Source: Adenophora triphylla var. japonica
Lineage: Eukaryota > Streptophyta > Magnoliopsida > Asterales > Campanulaceae
Direction of reading: 5' to 3'
NCBI GenBank assembly: GCA_022495995.1
Contig: JAFEMH010001459.1
Coordinates: 406,457 to 470,456, forward strand
DNA length: 64,000 nucleotides
Shown one piece after another: positions 1 through 10,544 of this stretch. The first letter of the stretch is position 1. Every line of letters begins with the position of its first letter. A model generated the notes under the pieces. It was given only the letters and a program-made list of their open reading frames with translations. It made no database searches and was not told the origin of the DNA. Position numbers and translations under genes: made by a program.

Positions 1-757
1 TTGTACCACGGTTCCTTGATAGGCTCGAGTCCCAGGTCTACTTCATAACAGAAAGCTGGGGCTTCTCTTCTACCCACTCTGAAGGGTTTTATGGCTTTTC
101 CCTCGGGGATCTCTACCAGTGAGGCTAGAGTAGCTAGGGCATCTGCGAATCTGTTCTTTTCCCTTGGCAAGTAGTGGAAGGTCACTTCTCTGAACTATCC
201 AGTCAACTCCTCCATATGGGCATGATACCGCTGCAGATTAGGGTCCACAGTCTTCCATTTGTTGGAAACTTGGTTGATGATCAGGGCTGAGTCTCCGTAA
301 ACTTTGAGCTCCTTGACATTCCTTTCTAAGGCAGCCTCCAAACCAGCAATGCAAGCTTCGTACTCGGCGACATTGTTCGTGGCAGGGAAGTTTAACTTGA
401 GGACTATGGGTGTATGCTCATCTTTCGGATCGACCAGTAGCATCCCTACGCCATTTCCTCTTTTGTTAGCGGCTCCGTCAAAGAATAATTGCCATCGATT
501 CTCGGGCTCAACTGCGAAGATCCCTTCATCTGGGAATTGGGGTTCAGGCCCTCTGTCCTCATTACTGGGGAAGTTCGCCGGGTGGTCGACAACGCTTGAC
601 CCTTGATGGCCTTTACGGTCACATAGTTGATGTCGTACTGCCAAGAAGAAGGACCACTTTGCCGGACGCATCGAGAGGGAAGGCTTATCAAAGATGTACT
701 TGATGGGGTCCATTTTTGAGACCAAATTCACGGGGTGGGCTTGCATATAATGCTTCA
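1..757 (-). pseudogene. Tat-A second RNase H domain (aRH) and downstream linker
   Basis: Minus-strand coding similarity to the additional RNase H of Tat/Ogre elements. It shows a WQLFFDGAANKRGNGVG-type start, the NNVAEYEACIAGLEAAL block and KVYGDSALIINQV, with the catalytic Asp of FDGA and Glu of AEYE visible. A TAG stop near position 194 interrupts it. Reading then continues with FREVTFHYLPRE and an ADALATLAS motif (about 121-193), typical of the end of this domain. Tat elements are known to carry two RNase H domains. This copy is broken and would continue to integrase outside the window. Confidence 0.8.
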
Positions 758-2040
758 ACTTGCCGACTACCCGGACCGATCTGCGCAGGTCTTTTCACAT
801 GCTTTGAGTAATTGAGCTCACTTCCACTGCTGGCTTCGGTGACAAAGTAAATGGCATTCTCTATCCGAGAGTCTTTCTTCTCCTGAGCAAGCATAGCCCC
901 AATCCGTATCGGTGACGGTGAGATAGAGCGAGAAGAGGTTTCGTCTATGTGGGGGCATAGCACGGAGGATGTACCAAGTACGCCTTGATCTGATCGAAAG
1001 CATCCTGGCATTCTTCGGTCCATTACGTGTCTACATTCTTCTTCATGAGCTTGAAGATGGGCTCGCACATAGTGGTCAGCGATTGATGAAACGGCTGATG
1101 TCTTTGCAGTTTTCCCATAAAGCTTTTGACTTACATGCAGGTTTGAGGTGGCCTCATGTCCATAATGGCTTTGATCTTTCGGGGTCAACTTTGATACCTC
1201 GCTCAGTGACCATATACCCAAGCACTTTTCCCCTTGTCACTCCGAAGGTGCATTTAGCGGGGTTTAGTCTCATGGAATGTTGTCTCGGCCTCTCAAAGAA
1301 CTTTCGCGAGTCGGCAAAGTGCTTGCCCATCCTTGCCTTTGGAGTGGATTATCATGTCGTCTACATAGACCTCAATCTCCTTGTGGATCATGTCATGAAA
1401 AAGCGCGGTCGCTGCCCTTTGATAAGTAGCCCGGCGTTCTTAAGCCCAAATGGCATCAGCGTATAGCATAAGTTCCCCACGGTGTGGTGAAGGCTGTCTT
1501 TTCTTGGTCTTCCTCGGCCATCTTGATCTGGTTGTATCCTGAAAGCCATCAACGAAGGATTTTACTTCGTAGTTGGCGGTGGAGTCCACCGGGATGTCTA
1601 TGTTTGGCAAAGGGTAATCGTCCTTGGGGCGGCCTTGTTCGGATCTCGGAAATCCACACGGCGCACCTTCCCATTGGCTTTGGTTATGGTCACAATATTG
1701 GACAACCATGTCGGATATTCGATGACTACGATGAATCCTACCCGCGTAGCTTCTCAATTTCTTCTTTGACTGTAGAGACCATTACGGTTTGATTTTCCTC
1801 AATTTACGCTTTGCGGCTTAGCATCGGTGCTAGAGGGATTACGTGCTCTACTATCGAAGCTGTCTAGCCCGGCATATCCTGTATGACCATGCAAACACGT
1901 CGACGTATTCTACGAGCGGATCGATCGATGCATCCCGTTCAACCCCCTGGAAGAAGTTTCCAATCTGTGTCTCTTTAGGTTCCTCGACAGTACCCAAGTT
2001 CACACTTGTCAAAACCTCCTCGGCGGCTTGGGCCCGGTTT
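758..2040 (-). pseudogene. Tat-A reverse transcriptase and classical RNase H, degenerate
   Basis: Several overlapping minus-strand frames together cover RT and RNase H. Visible pieces are DMPG-type upstream sequence near 1870, KDDYPLPNID followed by FVDGF (about 1545-1640), NPAKCTFGVTRGKVLGYMV (about 1200-1265), and the MLAQE...ENAIYF RNase H block (about 830-900). No frame is open across the whole region and the catalytic YVDD block is not intact, so the enzyme cannot be made. It lies between the gag-side spacer and the second RNase H, as in other Tat elements. Confidence 0.75.
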
Positions 2041-2893
2041 TCCTCTTTTACGAAACACGCTTAAAGATTTCTTTAATGTATTGTTCATTTAGTGTGTTTG
2101 CATCTTGTTCAAATGATTCATTATTAAGCTGTTGTTAAGTTTTGAGTTAATTTATCATTTGTTAAGTTGGCAATAAGAGGATACTCGTAAAGATCTGTCA
2201 TTTCATTCAAAATAAGGGGAAAGATGACATCGATTACATTTTGATAGTCCTCGGGCGTGAGGCCTTCGGATGACTCGGAAGGGTGAATTCAAAGATTCCT
2301 GACTCGAGTGACTCTGGACCCTACACTACTTATTGACTCGAGGGTATTTGACAAGGGTTGGGACCGGGATCTCACTCCTTCTTCTTTGTTGCCACAGGGA
2401 GTAGCGGTCTTGTCGGCGTTCTCATTTGGTTGTGCATCCTGTGGATCATAATTGCCTTTGTTGACACCATTTCCATGGGGAATACCTGGCGATGCGGCGG
2501 AATCTCCTTTACGAACTTAACTTTATCCATACGTACCTCAGGGCGGTAGGACCGGTGTGCTTTCGGCATCGAGATACGGCTTTCTTCATCCCAAAAGTCT
2601 TAAGCTTGTTCACTCTTCTTTCCACCTTTTCCCAAACAGTGGGGCCGATCCTCGGGAGCGGTAAGAGCCATTACAAATACATTATGCTCATCATGGGTGA
2701 TGAAGGGCTCTGAAGAAACTTTCATTAACATGGCTTGTTTCACTTCAAACTCGCAATCTTCATAAGTGAGCCTTTCTTACGTAATCTTGAACATGGTTCT
2801 TGGTTCGATATCATAGAAAAGAGGCCGAGCTCGACAACATTAATGAAATCGGTTCCGACTATGGGCCCAACTTGTCCTTCCATGGCGGCGGCA
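2041..2893 (-). other. Tat-A spacer between gag and RT (intron-like); no protease recognised
   Basis: The part at about 2050-2230 is clearly similar to about 10260-10450 of Tat-B, starting from the shared stretch GGCTTGGGCCCGGTTTT (here with one substitution between copies). In Ogre/Tat elements an intron is reported between the gag-protease part and the RT part, and this block occupies that position in both elements. I could not recognise an aspartic-protease DNGS/DSGS motif in 2230-2890, so protease is either deleted or too decayed to see. Confidence 0.5.
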
Positions 2894-4809
2894 TTAATCA
2901 AATCTTTCCACTTTCCTTGTAATTCGGCATAAGGAACATTGAATTTGAGAATGTCTATGATCTCCGGATTTCCAAAGTTGGCGCATTCGTCTCCCGAACT
3001 CGATCATGTTGACCTGGTTGTTAGCAGGAAGAGGGTTCTTGACCACATTGGGACCCCGAGGCGGCTCCAGCTTTCCTTCTTCAATCAAGCGAGAGATTAG
3101 GAACTTTAGATAGGTGCAATCATTGGTGTTATGCCCATGATACTTGTGAAAACGGCAATGCTTGGTTTCGTCCATTCTGACACTAGGGTTTTTGGGTTTC
3201 CAGTTTTCCAAAGGTCTGATGAGTCCTTCGGCTACCAAACCATCAAAGACCTTTTCTAGTGGCATTCCAAAATCTTCTGCGGTATAGAAGCGAGGTCTTG
3301 GCTTTGCAGCTACTTGGCTTGAATTTTGTCCAACCCTCTCATTCTGAATATAATTGACAGCGCCGACCGTTTCTTTTCCTTTTATAGTGACATTGGCATT
3401 TGGGCCCCGGTGCTTTGTAGCGGTGGGAATTGGGCGCTCTGCGCCCGGGGCCATGTTGAAGGCATTTTCAAACTTGGTACCAGCATTTACCATTGCCCGA
3501 AGGTCAGGATAATAGTAATTGCCAATTTGGACCCTTAGTTGAGGCTTTAAGCAAGATTGGAAGATCTCCATCTGTTCCTCTTCATTCAGTGGAGTCATCA
3601 TTTCACTAAGCTTCCAATTCCATCTCCTGTAAAATTCACTCACTGGCTCATCTGGGCGCTGTAGAATGCCTTGTAGGTCATTCCTGCTGGTTTCCCAATT
3701 CAAGTTGGCCTTATACTTCTCCAGAAATGCTTCCTTAATTTGGTCCCAGGTGGCTCGGGCCTCTGGTTTTACATGCAGGAACCATCTAAGAGCCGAACCC
3801 TTTAATGACGGTGAAAATGGTCGGCCATTTGTTGATGTGTACAATCCTTGGCTCTCATGGCAAGAAGGTAGCTTTCAATATGAGTCAGGGGACAATCGGT
3901 GCCGTTGAACTTTTCAATCTCGGCATTCGGAATTTTGGAGGAAGAGGGACAATTTTGCTTTGGGATCGATGTCTGGTATGCCGCCTTTTTGGTGTTCAGT
4001 TCTCCGAACTTCTCTTGCATGGACTTAACTTGTTCCATCAACCAAGTCATGTTGGGGTCGGGGGATGGTTTCGATTCTGAAGCAGGCTTGTCAGATTTGA
4101 GTGGCAGGACTGTGGGTGGCACAGTGGTAGCTGGTACTATGGCTTGGGGGTCTTTGGAAGGGAAGTAGGTGTAAACTTGGCCTGGTCTTGTGTTTCCCTG
4201 AGGCTGACCAGAGGCATAGGAATTAGGCTCGTAGTTGCAGAAGTAGGAAAAAGGAGCCTCGTGGGATCCTATTGCCAAGGTTGGGGGTGGAAGATCTGCT
4301 GTGGAAGGGCATAGATTGAAAAGGTCACTTGATTGATTCTGAGGTCTAGAAGTTGTGCAGGACGGCCCATGCGGGGAGAGGGAGCGAATCCCGTAGGGTA
4401 GTGCGAGGCTGCGTTGCGGGGATAGGCTGTGACGTTTGTTCTCTGTTGGTAGGGAACAAAGCCGGGTCTTATCCCGAGGAGGAGAGGGTGTCGGGACCAC
4501 GATGGCTTGGGATATTGGGAAAAGGCGAAAAGGGACAGTCTTTGGCAATGGATCATATGTGGATGGAGGAGGGCATTGGTTATAGGCTAGGGGGGCTGAG
4601 ATGGTCACTTCTGGAGTTTCATCTTCTACCATAACCAAGGAACCGTTGGGCTCTACCACTATCTGGACCCCATGACGGCGGAGCGCATCAATGAGCATGG
4701 CCTGCTGTTCCTCATGGGCCTTACGACTGTTTTCCAAGGCTAAGGCTAGCTCTTCTTCCCTAGTCATCTGGTTACCCAAACCAGTGCTGTTCTCTGTCGA
4801 ATCGGACAT
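2894..4809 (-). pseudogene. Tat-A gag polyprotein (two frames)
   Basis: The start ATG at 4809 opens a 335-codon frame, with a proline-rich middle and the start of the capsid region (FNGTDCPLTHIESYLLAM). It then shifts near 3,805-3,840 into a second frame with the retrotransposon gag signature: ALRWF, WDQIKEAFLEKYKANL, EFYRRWNWKLSEMM and LKPQLR. A CRFHKYHGHNTNDC zinc-binding motif follows near 3,110-3,160, typical of Tat gag. The frame change between the two ORFs means the copy is mutated. Gag would form the virus-like particle. Confidence 0.85.
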
Positions 4810-6540
4810 TCTGACTCTGGGCGACCAAACCGAGGATTACAGCGAACTATCTCGAGAATTCTGCGCTAACAAGTCGGCGGACGGTGTTCTCACCCACTTC
4901 TTTCTCGCTGCGGGAAAGGGATAGGAAAGGTTTAGACTCGGGGTAGGTGTTTAGGCTGAAGGCTCAGGCAATATGCAAATTAGAATCTTCCAGTTTACTT
5001 AAAACAGTGTCTTTTATTAATTTCTATTTGGTTGGAAAAGGGGATTTGCCCTTCTTTTTCGCAACTACTCTAGATCCTGGATCAGTGGGTTCCGTCACTA
5101 CGTCTATAAGCCCCTCGTATTCCACCTGTATTTCGACCTCCGAGGGTGGACAGCCCCGGGCGAGGGTCCTATAGGGCACGCGGATCCCACCAACCGAGAG
5201 TAAAGAATGCTCCTAACGGGTCTAGCGGGTCATAGGACCTTTTAACGCACGAACGATGCGAATTATGGTCAAGGCAATACCGGGAAAGTCTCGTCTTTCA
5301 GCCTTGATTGAATTTCGGCAGAATTTCGCTTGAGCGAATGACATTTTGACTTTCGGTAATGTCCGAGAAGATAATAGGCATGGGTCGGGCGGCAAAAGCC
5401 GGATGACACAGTGTCACATTGAACTTCGTTCCATACGCCGGGCGTGAGTCAGAATCGAAGTCAATGCCGGGTCAAGATCTTGCCAATTTTTCCTTGTCGG
5501 AATTTTGACAGAGCTTCGCTTGAGCGAAAGATCTTTTGATTTGTTGGCAAAGACTCGGTCTCGACTCTTACGCATTCCGTGCGGGTCAAGGTCAAAGTCA
5601 ATGTCGGAGTCAAGATCCTACCAATTTTTCCTTGTCAGAATTTTGGCAGAGTTCCGCTTGAGCGAAAATCTTGGCTTCCGTTATGAACTAAGGCTTGACC
5701 TTTACGAGGGTATGCAACTGGGCTATATGACACGGACTAGACCAAAAATCAACCAAAAAGTCACGGTTTTTTGAAACGTGTGACACGGACTGTGCATTGG
5801 TCGACACTGGCTGCCATGGGGAGGTTGGAATGATTCTGTGCGCGCCCGGGAGCATCGTAAGGCTGTCCGTGACTGCAGCTGGAACCACCCCGCATTTGAA
5901 GGACGTGCGTGCAAAGTGTACAGGATATATCAGGTGCGCGTAGTGTGCGGTCTTCGAAAAATGTTCCTTTTTGAGTTAAAACAGAGATTTTCATAAATGT
6001 GTTTTAAAGGAATGATTTTCGGGACGGGGAAAATGCAGCACGTAAGCACGTAAATTTTCGGGAGCCCCGGTCGATCATGGAGCCGAGTAGCCCCAAGCCG
6101 CTAGGACTGCCAGATTAACCTCAATTTTTCCTGGTGGAATTGCCACTGAGGTCGCCCGGTCAGAATCCAGGGAGGATTAAGCCGTACGACTGCATGGATC
6201 AATTTTCCAGGTTCCACTCCTTTGCTATTTTCCGAGTTGTTTCCCATTCAAAGTATGCACGAAATCCAAGATGCAAATGATGCAATGCAAGACAAAGAAA
6301 GCAAGCATGATTAATGAAATCAGCGACGGGAGTCTAACCCGCTCAAAGGGAAAAGCTTTCTTTTATTTTTTCAAATTTTTTTTTTTTCGAAAAGGGATAC
6401 TGGTACGTGGGATTGTTAAACCACCGGTTATCCCAAGCCCCGGGTTAGGGAGCGATACAGGAAGGTTAAGTGGTTTCCACCTATATACCAAGTATCAATT
6501 TTTTTTGTTTTGAAAATAAAGCTTTTCTCCTTTGGGATAG
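4810..6540 (-). other. Tat-A 5' leader between primer-binding site and gag
   Basis: About 1.7 kb of non-coding leader. It shares a conserved block with Tat-B (5040-5180 here, 14120-14265 there), including CAGCCCCGGGCGAGGGTCCTATAGG-like sequence, and another near 5725-5770 and 14665-14690 (TATGACACGGACT). It carries three copies of a hairpin-forming motif around GCTTGAGCGAA at about 5326, 5516 and 5657. No ORF in it resembles a known protein. Confidence 0.6.
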
Positions 6541-6558
6541 TCCCCAGCGGAGTCGCCA
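6541..6558 (-). other. Tat-A primer-binding site
   Basis: On the minus strand this reads TGGCGACTCCGCTGGGGA, beginning with TGG three bases after the LTR end. The same 18 bases occur at the equivalent place in Tat-B. Tat/Ogre elements are known to use tRNA-Arg as primer, and from memory the complement fits a plant tRNA-Arg 3' end. The exact tRNA match was not checked. Confidence 0.7.
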
Positions 6559-6561
6559 AAC

Positions 6562-8152
6562 TGTGAATGTGTGCCCCAAATTTTGTGTATTGGAAATTCA
6601 CGCGAGTTTGAAGACATCCGTTTTAATTTGAAAAACGGAGTCGCCACGCCATTTTGATTACCTCAAAACTTTGAAAAAAAGGTTTTATGGGTTCGGAGGT
6701 TAAGTTACCCCTTGGGAAGAACGGATCGTCGTTCACCCAAGGTGCCTTGCCGGAGCAAGTCTCCCAAGATTTCATTAATTGTGCTTGCTTGCGTGCTTTC
6801 GTGTGTGCATGTGTTTGAAAATAAAGGGGGGAAATGTCCCAAGTTGTCTTCCGGACGTACAAACCATTTATTAGTTGTCGCTCGGGATTCCTTGGAATTG
6901 TATGTATTCGGGATTATGATCCCGTCCTCATCTTGGACTTGTGATCATTGCATTTTTAACCTCGGGACTGTGCATGATCGAGAGAATGACTCCCTTTTAT
7001 AGTCACAAAATGAGGTTCTTTAGGAAGGAATGTCCTTAGCCCATCAATCCTACACTTTAAGACGGTCGAGCTCATATAAATGCTAAACTAACTAGCTAAT
7101 CAACTTACAACTGAAGAATGATCCCTGCAGATGGGCATGATGTGTCGCGTGACACAGGACTCCTCATGTCCAAATGTGTCGCGTGACACAGGTTTACCAT
7201 CTGCAGGAACCTTACAACTGAGAAACAGATTCAACAGATGCCTAATCAAATCAATCAATTATACCATAATCAATCAGAATAACATGAATCTAACCCGAAT
7301 CAACCAAAGGAGTGTGGATATGGGAGATCCACACTCCCTTGACATCCAAATTGCAATTGCAAATAGATCACATCATGAACATGCAATTGGACTCAAGCAA
7401 ACACAATTTAAACAGAGAGATTGCAGTTGCCACTTGATAATCTGAGGCAGATGGAGCCTGATTATCAAGTGGAGAAGAAAGAAGCACAATAAAACAAATA
7501 GATGAGAGAGAGAGAGAGATATGTTACCCTTATAGTCCTCAACTTCTACACCAAGTTAGGTGCAAAAGCCTTCGATTCAGCTTCTGAAGTGGAGATCTAG
7601 ACTCGAACTGAGAGCTGAATTGGAGTATTCAAGGTGCTTGGGGAAGTAGGAGGGAAATTGGGTTGAAGATGTATGAAGGATGAGGGGATTAGAGGGGAAT
7701 TGGGTAGTTTTTGGTGAGGGAGGAGGAGAGAGAGAGGTTCTGGGGTAATTTGTGCAGAGTGACGTTAGGGAGTCCAAATTGGGATCCAAAACTGAGAGGG
7801 GTAGGGTCTTATTTATAGCTGCTGATCATGGTCACCTTATGTCGCACGGCACTCTGTAACCATTTCCAAGGCTTCGAGTTGTCGCGTGACAGGAGGTGCC
7901 ACCAACCATTTTTGGCGCCAAATCTGGTTCTAGAACATTCTGGGATAATACCCAAAAAATCCAAAATAGATTTATTCCCCTTAGGTCCCTTGGCATGAGC
8001 AAAGTACAAAAAAGTACTTCCTTCGCGAGAAACTTATGGAATGTTTCTGGAAGTCTCGGAATAGACCGAAAATTTACCAAAATGCCCCTAATGCAATTTT
8101 ATTACATTAAAATGCATCTAAAAGGGTTGCAAATTGGGTTGGCGTACTTACA
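6562..8152 (-). repeat. Tat-A 5' LTR
   Basis: About 1.59 kb. In element orientation it begins TGTAAGTAC (at 8152) and ends CACA (at 6562), next to the primer-binding site. The TGTAAGTAC start is shared with the Tat-B LTR. A GAGTCGCCACGCC block (about 6640) is also shared with Tat-B's LTR (about 15361), but most of the sequence differs, so the two belong to related but distinct families. Contains palindromic TGTCGCGTGACA motifs and a GA-rich run near 7507. Confidence 0.75.
7125..7208. repeat. Hairpin cassette in Tat-A LTR
   Basis: Two copies of TGTGTCGCGTGACACA (7141-7156 and 7175-7190), each able to pair TGTGTC with GACACA around a GCGT loop. They are enclosed by the inverted pair CTGCAGATGG and CCATCTGCAG. 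A third core, TGTCGCGTGACA, lies at 7880-7891. Confidence 0.75.
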
Positions 8153-8890
8153 GCTATCTTTTATCATGTTGTGAACTTGAGAGTAGACCGTGCTTGAACT
8201 CATCAAGAAATGTTGTAATCGTTAGTGATTTGTGATTTACTTTTAAAGCTTTGTCGAGATGCAAGATCTCTTATTCGCTTTTGTTTCTTTTGTGAGCCTT
8301 GGCAGCATCCATCTTTGGACCTTTCTGTTGTATTTGCGAACTGAAGCAGCCTGGGCCTTGACGGCAATCCCATTTGCTCGGGCTTTGTATTTGGATGGGA
8401 GGTTGGATCACCCCTTGACAAGTCGTTTTAACGGTCTTTTCCGTAACTTCCTTGCCTCTTGCTTGTTGGCGCCGAGCTCTTGACCGCTTTTGTAGCTTCT
8501 GCTTGAGCTTTTTATATTTATTTTTTTGTAAGCTTCTGCTTGAGCTCTCTTTTTTTTAAGCTTCTGCTTGAGCTCTCTTCTTTTTTTCTTTTTTTTTGAA
8601 GCGCGTAAGGGCGAAGACAAGCCCCTGGCTTGGAAGTTGACATGGATCAGTTGTTGAGTGACCCTCGGATGTCTTTTTGATGTTGCCGCCTTCGTTTGAC
8701 TTGGTCAAGGTGATGTTGGGGGCATGCTTTTGGAAAGTGTGTAGTTTGATGGAGGTCTTGATTGACATTCAAACTTTTGACTTTTTTGTGTGTTTTTAGA
8801 CCGGACCAATTAAGGTTGCCTACGTTCCCCCGGACTAGATGGCTCAGGTCTGCGTAGTTCGACACTACATGGAGTGCCAAGAGATGCACA
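8153..8890 (-). other. Tat-B 3' untranslated region, truncated
   Basis: Non-coding sequence downstream of integrase. It contains three short tandem copies of AGCTTCTGCTTGAGCT (about 8496-8575) separated by T-runs. No gene seen. It ends at the boundary with the Tat-A LTR. Confidence 0.55.
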
Positions 8891-10240
8891 GTTGTTCTTC
8901 TTTAGGCGAAGTATCTGCGAAGTTTGCTTCCGTCGACTGGATTCATGAAGGGATTGCCGTCTAGGTCTGTCAGCTTCATGGCACCTCCGGAGAAGATCTT
9001 TTGAACCAAGAAAGGGCTGATCTATGTTGGTTCCCATTTTCCCAGTGGGTTGGTTCGAGTGGGAGGCTTTTCTTTGAGTACCAGATCGCCTTCCCTGATG
9101 TCTCGGGACTTGACTTTCTTGTCAAAAGCTCTAGCCATCCTGCTTTGGTAGGCTCGGACGTGTTCCATGGCCTTTAGTCGTCCCTCGTCTAGCAGAGCCA
9201 GTTCGTCGTGTCGACTTCGGAGCCATTCGACTTCGTTGATTTCATTTTCCAGCAGCACTCGGAGTGAGGGAATTTCCAATTCGATGGGAAGGACTACTTC
9301 CATCTCGCATGTTAGGGCGAATGGGGTTTCTCCCATGGCCGTTCTGACTGATGTTCGATAGCCCCAAAGTGCAAGGTGCAGCTTCTCGGGCCAATCTCGT
9401 CCTCGGGTGGTCATTTTTCGGATGATCCGTTCGAGGGTTTTGTTTGCTGCTTCTACGGCGCCATTTGTTTGTGGCCGGTAGGGAGAAGACTTGTGGCGCG
9501 TGATCTTGAATTCGGCCAGCAGTCTGTCGCATTCACCTTCGAAGTGGGAGCCGTTGTCTGATATGACCTCGTTCGGGATTCCGTATCGGCAGATGATGTT
9601 TTCCTTGAGGAAATGTGCGACTTTCTTGGAGGTGAGTACCTTGTAGGATTTGGCTTCGACCCATTTGGTGAAGTAGTCGATGGCTACTAAGACGAAATCG
9701 TGGCCGTTGCTGCCTGGCGGAGCAATTTTCCCGATGATGTCAATTCCCCATGTAGTGAAGGGCCAGGGTGTAGTCATGCAGTAGAGATCGTGAGGAGGTA
9801 GGTGATTGAGGTTGGAGAATCATTGACACTTGTCGCAGCTTCGGACAAAGTGGATGCAGTCTGCCTCCATGGAGATCCAGTAGTAGCCCATCCGGAGAAT
9901 GATTTGTATTAGGGCCCTGACGTTCATGTGGGGACCGCAAGCCCCATTGTGGACTTCGTTCATGAGCTCACTTACTTCTCCCTGGCTAATGCAGCGTAGG
10001 AGTGGTCCTTGGTAGCGTTTTTTGTATAGCATGTCCCCAAGGATGACAAAGTGAGAGGCAAGGCGTTTTAGGGCCATGATGCTCTTGGCTTTGACTCCTT
10101 CCCTGCGTTGACCTTCCTCGTCAATGAAAGTAGTTTCCCCCTTCTTGAGGTATTGGAAGATCTGATTGTCGGACTGTGCTGGTGAAGAGGCTTCTGACTT
10201 GCGTCTCTTTGGCTCTTCAGCAGTCTCTCAAATCGCTGTG
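8891..10240 (-). pseudogene. Tat-B integrase
   Basis: The N-terminal zinc-binding domain (about 9820-10077) shows HNGACGPHMN, YYWISMEADC and the C-x2-C of CDKCQ. The catalytic core (9022-9777) keeps the D,D,E residues: TWGIDIIG, VISDNGSHF and NGAVEAANKTLE, plus SSPYRPQTNGAVE. A TGA stop sits between the two parts (about 9817) and a TAG stop near 9021 precedes a C-terminal tail that reads on to about 8900. Upstream the frame is open to about 10235 without any RT. Integrase inserts the cDNA into the genome. This copy has the catalytic residues but is interrupted. Confidence 0.88.
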
Positions 10241-10544
10241 ATTAAAACCTTCTCGGCAGCTTGGGCCCGGTTTTTCTCTCGTTTGACAACATGCTTAAAT
10301 GTTTGCTTGATGCATTTATTCAATTAATGTGCTTGCTTCTTTGTTTAGATGATTTGTTATTAACTGTTGCGTGTTAGTTAACTCATCATTTGTTAAAGAT
10401 GCAATGAAAGGATATTTTAGAAAGGCCGGACCTTTTATTGAAAGCGTAAAGACTGTACATTGTTGATTATGGACTCACGATCTTCCGGCGTAGAGCCATC
10501 GGATGACTCGAAAGACATGAATTCACAGACAACACGACTCGAAG
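10241..10544 (-). other. Tat-B intron-like spacer between protease and integrase
   Basis: Similar to Tat-A 2050-2230, which lies before RT. Here it is joined within about 20 codons to the integrase frame, so the deletion removed RT, RNase H and aRH but kept this spacer. Confidence 0.6.

Larger units (their letters stand above)
1..8152 (-). mobile_element. Tat-A: Ty3/gypsy LTR retrotransposon, Tat lineage, 5' part (left end outside window)
   Basis: Read on the minus strand, the order is LTR (6562-8152), primer-binding site, about 1.7 kb of leader, gag, a spacer, reverse transcriptase, RNase H, and a second RNase H of the type found in Tat/Ogre elements. Integrase and the 3' LTR would lie left of position 1. 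The pol part is full of frameshifts and stops, so it is inactive. Its LTR abuts the 3' untranslated region of a second Tat element, so Tat-A most likely inserted into Tat-B. Lineage is inferred from the dual RNase H, the long leader and the gag sequence type. Confidence 0.85.

Noticed and set aside
969..1466. Plus-strand 165-codon ORF across the Tat-A RT
   Set aside because: It is the complement of RT coding on the minus strand (NPAKCTFG motif) and has no protein features of its own.
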